Positions 40,788 to 50,036 of a stretch of 64,000 nt of DNA are shown one piece after another. How positions within the stretch are numbered: position 1 is the first letter of the stretch; each line of letters starts with the position of its first letter. The notes under the pieces were generated by a model. That model was not told where the DNA came from. It did not search any database and was given only the letters and a program-made list of their open reading frames with translations. The stretch comes from Pseudomonas triticicola. Lineage in GTDB: Bacteria > Pseudomonadota > Gammaproteobacteria > Pseudomonadales > Pseudomonadaceae. The stretch spans positions 248,001 to 312,000 of the forward strand of contig NZ_JAHSTX010000001.1 in NCBI RefSeq assembly GCF_019145375.1, in the 5' to 3' direction. Made by a program: the position numbers and the translations under genes.

Positions 40788-40874
40788 GTGGGAGCGAGCC
40801 TGCTCGCGAAGGCGGCGTGTCATTCACCCTTTTTGGGGCTGACATACTGCATTCGCGAGCAGGCTCGCTCCCAC
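40788..40874. repeat. REP inverted pair
   Basis: GTGGG ends outermost; starts 13 bases after the sixA stop and ends 43 bases before the TetR-like operator of the ligase gene. Confidence 0.9.
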
Positions 40875-40916
40875 ATTGATTTCTGCCAACCCATGAAATT
40901 ATTTGTTTGAAAATTC

Positions 40917-40938
40917 CAACCAAGCACTTGCTTGGTTG
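40917..40938. promoter_or_regulatory. Perfect 10-bp-arm palindrome upstream of the AMP-binding gene
   Basis: CAACCAAGCA and TGCTTGGTTG are perfect inverted arms separated by CT. The site begins 63 bases before the ATG, at a plausible promoter position. A compact palindrome of this size is typical of a TetR-family operator, and TetR repressors sensing acyl-CoAs often control acyl-CoA ligase genes. No TetR gene lies in this window. Confidence 0.65.
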
Positions 40939-40979
40939 ACTACGCTTGCTCCAGACAAAAAAAAACAGGAGCGAGTCGC

Positions 40980-42635
40980 ATGTCTGCCGCCTTCCGTTTG
41001 CCGCTGGACGTGTTCTACGAACGGGAAGCCCGGCACCCGCGCCAGCGCTTTCTGGTGCAGCCCATCGGCGGTGGTCAGGTGGAGACGCTGACGTGGGCCG
41101 ATGTCGGCCATCAGGCCCGTTGTACGGCGCACTGGTTGCGCGCGCGGGAGCTGCCGCCCGGCAGCCATATCGCCCTGATCTCGAAGAACTGCGCGCACTG
41201 GATCATCGCCGACCTGGCAATCTGGATGGCCGGGCATGTGTCGGTGCCGCTGTACCCCAATCTCACCGCCGAGTCCGTGGCACAAGTGCTGACTCATTCG
41301 GAAAGTGCGCTGGCGTTCATCGGCAAACTGGATGACTGGGCAGGCATGTCGCAAGGCGTGCCGGCGGGCCTGCCGACCATCAGCCTGCCACTGCATCCGC
41401 CGGGCGAGTTCGATTACAGCTGGGCGGATCTGCAGAGCTGTTCGCCAATCCAGGACGATCCACGCCCCGCCGCCGAACAACTGGCGACGATCATCTACAC
41501 CTCCGGCACCACCGGCCTGCCCAAAGGCGTGATGCACAGTTTCGCCAATCTTGGTTTCGCCACCAGTCGCGGCACGCAGCTGTTCGGGCTCAACGAGAAC
41601 GATCGGCTGCTGTCGTATCTGCCGCTGTGCCACGTTGCCGAGCGCATGTTTGTCGAGTTGGCGTCGATCTACACCGGACAGACAGTGTTCTTCGCCGAAA
41701 GCCTCGACACGTTCATCACCGATCTGCAGCGCGCACGGCCGACGGCAATGTTTGGCGTGCCGCGTATCTGGACCAAATTCCAGATGGGCGTGTACAGCAA
41801 GATCCCGGCAAAGCGTCTGGATTTTCTCCTCGGGCTGCCCTTCATCGGTAAACGGGTCGGGCGCAAAGTGCTCGCCGGGCTTGGGCTGGACGCCTTGCGC
41901 GTGGCATTGTCCGGCGCCGCGCCGGTACCGCAGACCTTGCTCGCCTGGTATCAGAAACTCGGCCTCGATGTGCTGGAGGTCTATGGCATGACCGAGGGCT
42001 GCGGTTATTCGCATATCTGCTTGCCGGGGCAGTACAAGCAGGGCTGGATCGGCCAGCCATGCCCGGAAGTCGAGGTGCGCATCGATGAGTCCGGCGAAGT
42101 GCAGGTGCGCAGTCAGGCCAACATGTTCGGCTATTTCAAGGAACCGCAGAAAACCGCCGAGACGCTGACTGCCGACGGCTTTCTGCGCACCGGCGACAAG
42201 GGCGAGCAGGACAGCGAAGGGCGCCTGCGCCTGACCGGGCGACTCAAGGAAATCTTCAAGACCAGTAAAGGCAAATACGTCGCACCGGCGCCAATCGAAA
42301 ACCGTCTGGCCGTGCATTCGCGCATCGAACAGGTGTGCGTGGTTGGCGATGGCCTGAGTGCGCCGCTGGGCTTGTGCGTGCTGTCGACGGTCAATCAGCA
42401 AGAGCCTCGTGCCAGCCTGCACGCGAGCCTGGAAAAGCTGCTGGAAGAGGTCAACGCCGCCCTCGACAAGCACGAACGCCTGCGCCGGCTGGTGGTGGTC
42501 AAGGACAACTGGGCGGTGGATAACGGCTTCCTCACGCCGACCCTGAAAATCAAACGCAACGTCATCGAGGATCGCTATGGCGCGCGCTTCGAAGAATGGA
42601 GCGCGCGCAGCGAGGCAGTGCTGTGGCAGGATTGA
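40980..42635 (+). CDS. AMP-binding acyl-CoA synthetase-like enzyme
   Basis: ANL-superfamily adenylating enzyme of 551 residues. The P-loop-like TIIYTSGTTGLPKGV is near 175, A4 region LSYLPLCHVAERM, A5 VYGMTEGCGYS, A7 GFLRTGDKGEQDSEGRL, and A8 GRLKEIFKTSKGKYVAPAPIE. The C-terminal LTPTLKIKRNVIEDRY carries the catalytic Lys. The resemblance is to long-chain acyl-CoA synthetases (FAA/AAS type). ATG at 40980 follows CAGGAGCGAG. Followed by a hotdog thioesterase, it may act in acyl-CoA recycling. Confidence 0.87.
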   Translation: MSAAFRLPLDVFYEREARHPRQRFLVQPIGGGQVETLTWADVGHQARCTAHWLRARELPPGSHIALISKNCAHWIIADLAIWMAGHVSVPLYPNLTAESVAQVLTHSESALAFIGKLDDWAGMSQGVPAGLPTISLPLHPPGEFDYSWADLQSCSPIQDDPRPAAEQLATIIYTSGTTGLPKGVMHSFANLGFATSRGTQLFGLNENDRLLSYLPLCHVAERMFVELASIYTGQTVFFAESLDTFITDLQRARPTAMFGVPRIWTKFQMGVYSKIPAKRLDFLLGLPFIGKRVGRKVLAGLGLDALRVALSGAAPVPQTLLAWYQKLGLDVLEVYGMTEGCGYSHICLPGQYKQGWIGQPCPEVEVRIDESGEVQVRSQANMFGYFKEPQKTAETLTADGFLRTGDKGEQDSEGRLRLTGRLKEIFKTSKGKYVAPAPIENRLAVHSRIEQVCVVGDGLSAPLGLCVLSTVNQQEPRASLHASLEKLLEEVNAALDKHERLRRLVVVKDNWAVDNGFLTPTLKIKRNVIEDRYGARFEEWSARSEAVLWQD

Positions 42636-42666
42636 GCGTCGATTACAACAACAAAGGAAGTCTGCG

Positions 42667-43110
42667 ATGAGCTTGTGGCGTACTACTCCCGACATTGAAC
42701 AGTTGAACGCAATTCAGAAGAACACCATTGGCGAAGTGCTGGATATTCGCTTCGAAGCCTTCGACGAACAGTCGCTGACCGCGAGCATGGTCATCGACCA
42801 TCGCACCCACCAGCCTTACGGTCTGCTGCATGGCGGCGCATCGGTGGTACTGGCGGAAACCGTGGGTTCGATGGCCAGTTATCTGTGTATTGATGCCAGC
42901 AAATTCTATTGCGTCGGCCTGGAGATCAACGCCAACCACTTGCGCGGCTTGCGAAGTGGGCGAGTGACGGCGGTGGCCACGCCGATTCACATCGGTCGCA
43001 CCACGCATGTCTGGGACATCCGTTTGACCAGCGACGAAGGCAAGGCCAGTTGCGTGTCGCGCCTGACCATGGCGGTGGTGCCGCTGGGGGAACAGCCGCC
43101 GCTGCGTTGA
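42667..43110 (+). CDS. Hotdog-fold acyl-CoA thioesterase (YdiI/MenI type)
   Basis: Thioesterase of 147 residues in the PaaI/YdiI family. The signature HRTHQPYGLLHGGASVVLAETVGS contains, in short form, GLLHGGAS with His/Gly at the substrate carbonyl and the catalytic Glu in VLAETVGS. The second half carries GLEINANHLRGLRSG. ATG at 42667 follows AAAGGAAG, 31 bases after the ligase stop, so the two form an operon. Fatty-acyl- or hydroxybenzoyl-CoA are possible substrates. Confidence 0.88.
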   Translation: MSLWRTTPDIEQLNAIQKNTIGEVLDIRFEAFDEQSLTASMVIDHRTHQPYGLLHGGASVVLAETVGSMASYLCIDASKFYCVGLEINANHLRGLRSGRVTAVATPIHIGRTTHVWDIRLTSDEGKASCVSRLTMAVVPLGEQPPLR

Positions 43111-43141
43111 TGGTAGCGGTCGGACGCTGGCATCACCTCAC

Positions 43142-46117
43142 TTAAAAGTTGAGTTGTGCTCGGGAGTATCTTCGCTGGCCCGGACTGGTCTCGCTAACGA
43201 CGTAGTATTGGTCGACATCGGTCGGTGGGCTCTCGCGAACGATGCCGGCGCCGACCTCGTTCTTTTCAAGGTCCCAGAAGGTGGTACCCAGCTCAGCGCT
43301 CAGGCCGGGCTTGGCGATCGTGACAAACGTCGAGCGTATGTCTCCGACTGCGCTCACCACTGCACGGCTAACCGCCGTTCGGGTATGTACGTCGAGTGTG
43401 TCGTAGCCAGGGATCTGGGACACGGCCAGATTGGCGATTTGCCCCAGAGATAAAAAGAAATGTCGGCTGCTGTAGTCGACGACGGCGTTCTCCTGATTGA
43501 AGGTCGGTTCGCGATTGTTCGACGGTCGGGTCGGGGTTCCCCGCAGCCCTCTCACGGCCGAGGCACCGGCAGCACTGGCGGCCGTGACTGCCGAGACGGC
43601 AAGAACTGACTGCAACACATTACCGGTTGCGTCGCTCCCAAACAGCATTGAGCCACCGAATCCGGTGGCGCCCGCTGCCAATCCTGCCCCAACCACGCTG
43701 GCCGCTCCCGTGAGCGGATCGACACGGCCCACCGCCGGGTTGCTCGGACCGGCATTGGCGAGATACTGCGCCGACACCTCACGAAACAGCGTACCGAAGG
43801 CGCTGCCAATCTGCCCCGCCGCTGCCGGATTGCCGCGTGGATCGAACATGCCGAGCAGGGATGGCGCGGCGCCCAAGGCTGCACCTATCACGACACCGCC
43901 GATTTTCGCAGCCAGGGGGCCCCAATCGGCCGGCGGACTGATATGCATGGAGCTCTGCGCCCAGTTGGCACCGGCATAGCCACTTATGCCACCCGTTACG
44001 GCGCCCGCCAACGCACCTCCAATGCCCACCGCAACGTTGGTCGGAGGCAGGACACCGACGAAAGCCGCTTGTGCGGCGGCGGCAAAAGCTGCGCTAACAA
44101 ACTCGCGCGTGGCCGTCGCGCCCGCTGCCTTGGCGGTATCCCAGCCTGTCAGCCCCTGGCGGTCGACAAACCTGACGGGATTGCCGCGCACCATTAAATA
44201 CAGGTTCATACCATCGCTGATACCCACCGGGTCCGGGCTGATCCAGCGCATCAACCAAGGCGCATAGAAGCGTTGGCCATAATAGTAAAGGCCCGTGGCA
44301 TCCAGCTCCTGGCCTGCGTAGCGGCGGGTCTTGTAGCGGGCCTGTACCTGGTCGGGGCCTGCCCACCACGAGGTGCCGCCGTAGGGAAAATAGTTTTCCT
44401 CGCAAATGGTGTTGCCCTGATCGTCGAGGACCAGCATGTTCGAGCCAAGATGGTTGCTGAACTGGTAGCGATATTGATCGGCAACCTTGTCCTTGTCCCA
44501 GTGCAGGATTTCAACAGCACAGCGTCCTGCCTGTACGGAAATGACGTGCAAGGTTTCATCGGCCCGATGGCGTATTTCCAGCCCTGGCAGATAGCGCGTT
44601 TCATACGATTGCGCGAGTGCTGGCGATTGTATGAGGCGGATTTTGCGCTTGCGCTGGCCCGCGCCGTCGTAAACATAGCGTTCGCAGTCGTTTGCAGCCT
44701 CCTTGCGCATGACCTGATCGACCTGGAGCAATCTTCCGCCAGCACTCCACTGCAATAGCTGCCCGGGCTGGAGCATTTTCCGCTTGCCGTTGATATCGAA
44801 GGCGGCGGAAATGTCCGGTTCGTCGGGCAGCGCGCCGCTGATCGTTTGCTCCAGGCCGCGATTGCTGTATCGGGAAATCGCCGTGCGCTGCGTCCAGCTC
44901 TTGCTTGCGGCACTGTGAGCCAGGGTGATGAGGTTGCCTGCCGCATCATACGTGTAGGTCTGGCGATAGTTCTCGAGCTGTGCGGAATCTGGCGGGGAGC
45001 TGAAGACCGGCTCCTGGGGACCATTGACGGTGCTGCTTCGCTGCCAGCCCGTGGCACAGATCAATTGGTAGAGGCTGTCGTAGATAAACGAGGAAACAGG
45101 TTTGATGGTCTGGTTGCGAAAAAAACGCGTGGGCCGCGCCTTGTCCTCGACACTGAGGATGTTGCCGGCTGGATCGTAGCAATAGACCAGATGTTGCAGG
45201 GCAGGGCGCCCGTCCTTTTCGGCAATGATCTGCAGAAGCCAGCCGCTCTGTGGATCGTAGAGATTCTGGCTGATCACGCCGTTAGCGGCGGCCTGACGCA
45301 AAACCTGATCGCTCGCGTTGTACTGGATGTCATGCAGTAACAGTCTGGGCTGTGAATCCTGCGCGACTTTCAGACTGATCTGGTTCAGTTGCCCGCCTAC
45401 GTCGAAATGGAGCTGCTTCTGATTGCCCATGGCGTCTTGCTGGCTGATCGTTTCATTTAGGGCGTTATAGCCGATATGGGTAGCTGCACCGCTCCCGGGT
45501 TCGTGGAGCAGGTCTCTCTCTGCCAGGGATTGCGGCCAGTCTGGCTCGTCGGGTTCGCCGAGAAAATGCCGTACACAGCTGAGCTGTGCACTCTTGATGG
45601 AATATTCAGGAAGAAATTCGCTGCCAGCACTGTCGTCATGGCGAACGATTCGGCCGCATTGGTTGTGCACTGCGCACGACGGCGAGCTGTCGCCATAACT
45701 GAAAAAACCACTGGTTCTGGCACTCTTCCCCCGCACTTGTTCAATGATACTGACCGGGCGCAGCAGCAAATCATAGTCGGTCAACGTCTGCGTCATCAGT
45801 CCGTCCCAGTCGATGAGCCGCTGTCCTGCTGCGCCCGGCAATGTCAGCCGCAGTGCGCCATCAACGCTGTCGCTGGAAAGGGACATGCCTGTGAGGCTGC
45901 AAATCACGGTGAGGTTGGGGCGGGCCTCGGGTTCGCGCTGTTGCAGCGCATAGAGGCGTGGATCGCAGGCCTCAGTCAATTGACCTGCAGCGTTGTAGCG
46001 TTGGCGATAGATACGCGGATCGATCGGCCCGCCGGGCGTTTCACGACAATAGGACACCGTGGCAATGCCCAGTCCTCGTGAATCCATCACGGAAAGTGTT
46101 GGCGTATGAGTGTGCAT
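43142..46117 (-). CDS. tccC: TccC-type RHS-repeat insecticidal toxin protein
   Basis: Protein of 991 residues. The N-terminus MHTHTPTLSVMDSRGLGI is characteristic of TccC/TcdC components of Tc toxins. RHS/YD repeats fill about 100-640 (YDPAGNILSV, YTYDAAGNLITL, YVYDGAGQRKRK). The RHS-associated core ends with YYGQRFYAPWLMRWISPDP and VDRQG near residue 655, after which a private C-terminus of about 336 residues begins, Ala/Gly-rich at first and soluble near the end. By analogy the RHS shell encloses a self-cleaved C-terminal toxin. No tcdA, tcdB, VgrG or obvious immunity gene is adjacent. Confidence 0.85.
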   Translation of the reverse strand: MHTHTPTLSVMDSRGLGIATVSYCRETPGGPIDPRIYRQRYNAAGQLTEACDPRLYALQQREPEARPNLTVICSLTGMSLSSDSVDGALRLTLPGAAGQRLIDWDGLMTQTLTDYDLLLRPVSIIEQVRGKSARTSGFFSYGDSSPSCAVHNQCGRIVRHDDSAGSEFLPEYSIKSAQLSCVRHFLGEPDEPDWPQSLAERDLLHEPGSGAATHIGYNALNETISQQDAMGNQKQLHFDVGGQLNQISLKVAQDSQPRLLLHDIQYNASDQVLRQAAANGVISQNLYDPQSGWLLQIIAEKDGRPALQHLVYCYDPAGNILSVEDKARPTRFFRNQTIKPVSSFIYDSLYQLICATGWQRSSTVNGPQEPVFSSPPDSAQLENYRQTYTYDAAGNLITLAHSAASKSWTQRTAISRYSNRGLEQTISGALPDEPDISAAFDINGKRKMLQPGQLLQWSAGGRLLQVDQVMRKEAANDCERYVYDGAGQRKRKIRLIQSPALAQSYETRYLPGLEIRHRADETLHVISVQAGRCAVEILHWDKDKVADQYRYQFSNHLGSNMLVLDDQGNTICEENYFPYGGTSWWAGPDQVQARYKTRRYAGQELDATGLYYYGQRFYAPWLMRWISPDPVGISDGMNLYLMVRGNPVRFVDRQGLTGWDTAKAAGATATREFVSAAFAAAAQAAFVGVLPPTNVAVGIGGALAGAVTGGISGYAGANWAQSSMHISPPADWGPLAAKIGGVVIGAALGAAPSLLGMFDPRGNPAAAGQIGSAFGTLFREVSAQYLANAGPSNPAVGRVDPLTGAASVVGAGLAAGATGFGGSMLFGSDATGNVLQSVLAVSAVTAASAAGASAVRGLRGTPTRPSNNREPTFNQENAVVDYSSRHFFLSLGQIANLAVSQIPGYDTLDVHTRTAVSRAVVSAVGDIRSTFVTIAKPGLSAELGTTFWDLEKNEVGAGIVRESPPTDVDQYYVVSETSPGQRRYSRAQLNF

Positions 46118-46336
46118 GACGCAGCATCCCGGGTTCGTGACCTGATTGGTTTATCAGGCAAGGGAGGTCAGCGGTCAACTGTCAGAAATTACAGGTCGGG
46201 GAAGATTGCGACGACTGGTCGAACGGCTGTATGGATAAAACAACATCGCCACTATTCGTGGCCGTTACGGTCATTGCTGTTGACGCGGGTCTTGCGGACA
46301 ATCGTCGTTATGTTTTGCCCACTGGATTTTGCCCGC

Positions 46337-47143
46337 ATGTCGCAACCGATCTTTTTCGCCCACGCCAACGGCTTCCCTTCGGGGACCTATGGCAAGTTGT
46401 TCGCGGCGCTGGCGCCGGAGTATCGGGTCGCGCATCTGGAGCAGCACGCCCATGACCCGCGTTTTCCGGCAGACGACAATTGGTACAACCTGGTCGATGA
46501 ACTGATTCATCACCTCGAGCAGCAGGAACAGCCGGTGTGGGGCGTTGGCCATTCCTTTGGCGGTCTGCTGCACTTGCACGCGGCGTTGCGCTGTCCCGAG
46601 CTGTATCGCGGCGTGGTGATGCTCGACTCACCGGTGCTGACCCGCACCGATCAGTGGGTGATTCGCGCGGCCAAGCGCTTTGGTTTCATCGACCGGCTGA
46701 CCCCGGCCGGGCGCACCCTCGGGCGCCGTGAAGAATTCGCCGATCTCGACAGCGCTCGCAGTTACTTTTCCGGCAAATCCCTGTTTCGTGGTTTCGACCC
46801 GGAATGCTTCGATGCCTACCTGCAACACGGTTTGCATCAGGTCGACGACAAGCTGCGTCTGCGTTTCGACCCGGCCACGGAAATCAGCATTTATCGCGGC
46901 GTGCCGCATACCAGTCCGGGGCGCACCCGGCAGTTGCAGGTGCCGCTGGCCATGGTGCGCGGGCACATGAGTCGCGTGGTTATGCGCCATCACACACGTT
47001 TCGTCTCGCGCCTGCCCCAGGGCGAGGCGCTGAGCATGCCCGGCGGGCACATGTTTCCGCTGGAGCGCCCGCAAGATACGGCGCGGCTGCTCAAGAATCT
47101 GTTCATGCGCTGGGAACAGCGACAGGACAAGAATTGCGCATGA
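46337..47143 (+). CDS. Alpha/beta hydrolase 1
   Basis: Hydrolase of 268 residues. The nucleophile elbow is GVGHSFGG (Ser about 78), the oxyanion start FFAHANGFPS, and the C-terminal His is in SMPGGHMFPLERP. The acid is probably in the PLAMVRGHMS region, where the canonical Asp is not obvious. Cytoplasmic. ATG at 46337 has a weak ribosome site; the frame stays open to 46106 but that part overlaps the toxin gene. Its stop overlaps the next gene by four bases (ATGA). Confidence 0.8.
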   Translation: MSQPIFFAHANGFPSGTYGKLFAALAPEYRVAHLEQHAHDPRFPADDNWYNLVDELIHHLEQQEQPVWGVGHSFGGLLHLHAALRCPELYRGVVMLDSPVLTRTDQWVIRAAKRFGFIDRLTPAGRTLGRREEFADLDSARSYFSGKSLFRGFDPECFDAYLQHGLHQVDDKLRLRFDPATEISIYRGVPHTSPGRTRQLQVPLAMVRGHMSRVVMRHHTRFVSRLPQGEALSMPGGHMFPLERPQDTARLLKNLFMRWEQRQDKNCA

Positions 47144-47994
47144 GCCCGACCTGCGAAGAAGTGCGCCTGAACCTGCCGCACATCGAATTGGCCGCGCATC
47201 TGTTCGGCCCCGAGGACGGCTTGCCGGTGATCGCGTTGCACGGCTGGCTCGACAACGCCAACAGCTTTGCCCGGCTGGCGCCGAAGCTGCACGGTTTGCG
47301 TATCGTCGCGCTGGACATGGCCGGCCACGGTCATTCCGCTCATCGGCCAAGCGGCGCCGGTTATGCCCTGTGGGACTACGCCCATGATGTGCTGCAAGTC
47401 GCCGAGCAGCTGGGCTGGAAGCGTTTCGGCCTGCTCGGGCATTCGATGGGCGCGATTGTCTCGATGGTGCTGGCCGGTTCGCTGCCCGAGCGCATCAGTC
47501 ATCTGGCGCTCATTGATGGCGTGATTCCTCCGACAGACAAAGGTGAAAACGCCGCCGAGCGCATGGGCATGGCCTTGCAGGCGCAACTCGATCTGCGGGA
47601 AAAGCGCAAACCGGTCTATACCACCCTCGAGCGTGCCATCGAGGCGCGGATGAAAGGCCTGGTGGCAGTCAGTCGCGAAGCCGCTGAATTATTGGCCCAG
47701 CGCGGTTTGATGCCGGTGCCCGGCGGTTACACCTGGCGCACCGACAATCGCCTGACCCTGCCATCGCCGCTGCGCCTGACGGAAGAACAGGCGATGGCGT
47801 TTGCCTCGCGCGTCAGTTGCCCGGCGCATCTGGTAGTCGCGGCGGATGGCATGCTGGCCAGGCATCCTGAGTTGCTCCAGCGTCTACCCTTCGGTCACGA
47901 ACAGTTGCCGGGCGGGCATCATCTGCACCTGAATGACGAGGCTGGCGCAGGTCTTGTAGCAGACTGTTTCAATCGCTTCTTCGCCATGCCTTGA
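47140..47994 (+). CDS. Alpha/beta hydrolase 2
   Basis: Hydrolase of 284 residues. HGWLDNANSF holds the oxyanion region, GLLGHSMGAIVS the nucleophile Ser (about 105), LVVAADGML the acid, and LPGGHHLHLND the His. Coupled to the preceding hydrolase by a four-base overlap; the two are not close copies of each other. The substrate is not predictable. Confidence 0.85.
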   Translation: MSPTCEEVRLNLPHIELAAHLFGPEDGLPVIALHGWLDNANSFARLAPKLHGLRIVALDMAGHGHSAHRPSGAGYALWDYAHDVLQVAEQLGWKRFGLLGHSMGAIVSMVLAGSLPERISHLALIDGVIPPTDKGENAAERMGMALQAQLDLREKRKPVYTTLERAIEARMKGLVAVSREAAELLAQRGLMPVPGGYTWRTDNRLTLPSPLRLTEEQAMAFASRVSCPAHLVVAADGMLARHPELLQRLPFGHEQLPGGHHLHLNDEAGAGLVADCFNRFFAMP

Positions 47995-48109
47995 CTTGCT
48001 ACCGGCAACTGCCGAGGCTGGGCGGGTTGAAACAGGAGACAAACTTGATGGATTTCTATACCGCTGCGACCCCGACCCGCCCAGCCATGACCGTCCGGTG
48101 AGCCTGACT

Positions 48110-48916
48110 ATGCGGCCACTCAGTCTTTTCGCGCTGTGCTGCTTCAGCTCCTTGTCCTTTGCTGCCGATGTGCCGGGCAGCCAGGATCTGCAAATCGTGC
48201 CGCGTCTGGCCGATGCTCAGATTGTCGACTATCGCCCGGCGGCCGAGCTGGAGCGCATCTACCCGCTGGGTTCGATTCGCAAGATCAGTGGCCAGTTGCG
48301 TTATGACGGCCAGGTCACCGCTCGCGGCCAGACCACCTCGGTGACCTACGAGCTGCCGCCGGAACATTCCGCCACCGAAGCCTTCACCGCCGCCCGCGAA
48401 GCCCTGCAACAGCAGGATGCCGAGTTGCTGTTCTGGTGCCAGGCCCGCGATTGCGGCGAAAGCAGCCTGTGGGCCAACGAAGTGTTCGGCAACGCCAAGC
48501 TGTATGGCTCCGACGAGCAACAGGCCTATCTGTTGCTCAGGCTGGCGGCGCCAAAGGACAACACGCTCGTGGCGCTTTACAGCATCACTCGCGGCAATCG
48601 CAAAGCCTATCTGCATGTCGAACAGTTCGAGGCGACTGCGCCGTTGGGCGAACTGCTGCCGACCTCGGCGACCCTGCTGCGCCAGTTGAAAAGCACCGGC
48701 GAGCTGGATTTGCCGAAACTGGTCGATGAGCCGGATGCTACCTGGCTGCGCCTGATTTCCCGGGGGCTGAATCTCGACACGACCTTGCGGGTCACGGTTT
48801 CCGGGCCCAAGGCCGAAGCCTGGCGCCAGGCGCTGATCAATCAGGGCGTACGGGCGGCGCGTCTGGAGACCGGCAATCTCGAAGGCTCTGGCCTGCGCAT
48901 CGACCTGTTGCGATAA
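48110..48916 (+). CDS. Exported DUF4892 protein
   Basis: Protein of 268 residues with a Sec signal peptide (1-18, ending SFA). The mature part has the DUF4892 features DLQIVPRLADAQIVDYRP, WCQARDCGESSLWANEVF and LYGSDEQQAYLLLRLA, with a likely disulfide in the CQARDC segment. The C-terminal half repeats an OmpA-like beta-alpha pattern (VTVSGPKAEAWRQALINQGV). ATG 48110 follows GGTGAG; a GTG at 48098 is possible. Predicted periplasmic; function unknown. Confidence 0.8.
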   Translation: MRPLSLFALCCFSSLSFAADVPGSQDLQIVPRLADAQIVDYRPAAELERIYPLGSIRKISGQLRYDGQVTARGQTTSVTYELPPEHSATEAFTAAREALQQQDAELLFWCQARDCGESSLWANEVFGNAKLYGSDEQQAYLLLRLAAPKDNTLVALYSITRGNRKAYLHVEQFEATAPLGELLPTSATLLRQLKSTGELDLPKLVDEPDATWLRLISRGLNLDTTLRVTVSGPKAEAWRQALINQGVRAARLETGNLEGSGLRIDLLR

Positions 48917-48985
48917 GCTGTGCCGGGCGAGCACGCACGCAGTGTTCGCCTACTCTTTCGCTGACTGACTTTGCCGGGACTTTCC

Positions 48986-50026
48986 ATGCTCAATAACGAT
49001 CGCCTGCTGGTGCAGATTCTGCTGCTGGTGTTGTTTGGTGCCAGCCTGTGGGTGATGGCGCCGTTCTGGTCGGCGCTGTTCTGGGGCGCGGTGCTGGCGT
49101 TCGCCAGTTGGCCGCTGATGCGTTTGCTGACCCGTGTGCTCAATGGCCGCGAATCGCTGGCTGCGTTGATCCTGACACTGGGCTGGATGTTGCTGGTGGC
49201 GGCGCCGCTGGTGTGGCTGGGCTTCAACCTTGCCGATCATGTGCGCGATGCCACGGCATTCATCAAGGATGTGCAGGTCGACGGTTTGCCGGAAGCGCCC
49301 ACCTGGCTTGGTAGCGTGCCTTTGGTTGGTGAGCGACTGGTGGCGATGTGGGACAGCATCGATCAACAGGGCGCGGCGTTGATGGTCTCGATCAAGCCTT
49401 ATCTGGGCCAGGTCGGCAACTGGCTGCTGGCGCGCAGTGCGCAGATCGGCGGCGGGATTCTCGAGCTGACGCTGAGCCTGGTGTTCGTGTTCTTTTTCTA
49501 CCGTGACGGGCCGCGACTGGCGGCGTTTGTGCACAGTCTGTTGCAGCGCTTGATTGGCGATCGTGCCGGTTATTACATCGAATTGGTGGCGGGCACGGTG
49601 CAGCGCGTGGTCAACGGCGTGATTGGTACGGCGGCGGCGCAGGCGGTGCTGGCGTTGATCGGCTTTTTCATTGCTGGGGTTCCTGGGGCGCTGGTGCTGG
49701 GGATCGTCACGTTTATGTTGAGTCTGATTCCGATGGGGCCACCGCTGGTGTGGGTGCCGGCCACGGCTTGGCTGGTGTGGAAGGGTGAGTACGGGATGGC
49801 GATCTTTCTCGGGATCTGGGGGACGTTCATCATCAGTGGCGTGGACAATGTGCTCAAGCCGTATCTGATCAGCCGTGGCGGCAATCTGCCGTTGGTGATT
49901 GTGTTGCTCGGGGTGTTTGGCGGGTTGATTGCCTTTGGCTTTATCGGGTTGTTTATTGGGCCTACGTTGTTGGCGGTGGCTTATAGTCTGTTGACGGATT
50001 GGAGTAAGAGTCAGGCTCGGGTCTAG
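48986..50026 (+). CDS. AI-2E family transporter (PerM/YdiK type)
   Basis: Polytopic inner-membrane protein of 346 residues (PF01594). Eight hydrophobic segments are visible, grouped as two pairs at each end around an amphipathic central region (about 110-150). Signatures: FFFYRDGPRLAAF, VNGVIGTAAAQAVLALIGF, GVPGALVLGIVTFMLSLIPMGPPLVW and ISGVDNVLKPYLIS. The family includes TqsA and Na+/H+ antiporter-like members, so the substrate cannot be fixed. Confidence 0.88.
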   Translation: MLNNDRLLVQILLLVLFGASLWVMAPFWSALFWGAVLAFASWPLMRLLTRVLNGRESLAALILTLGWMLLVAAPLVWLGFNLADHVRDATAFIKDVQVDGLPEAPTWLGSVPLVGERLVAMWDSIDQQGAALMVSIKPYLGQVGNWLLARSAQIGGGILELTLSLVFVFFFYRDGPRLAAFVHSLLQRLIGDRAGYYIELVAGTVQRVVNGVIGTAAAQAVLALIGFFIAGVPGALVLGIVTFMLSLIPMGPPLVWVPATAWLVWKGEYGMAIFLGIWGTFIISGVDNVLKPYLISRGGNLPLVIVLLGVFGGLIAFGFIGLFIGPTLLAVAYSLLTDWSKSQARV

Positions 50027-50036
50027 GCGGGGCTCG

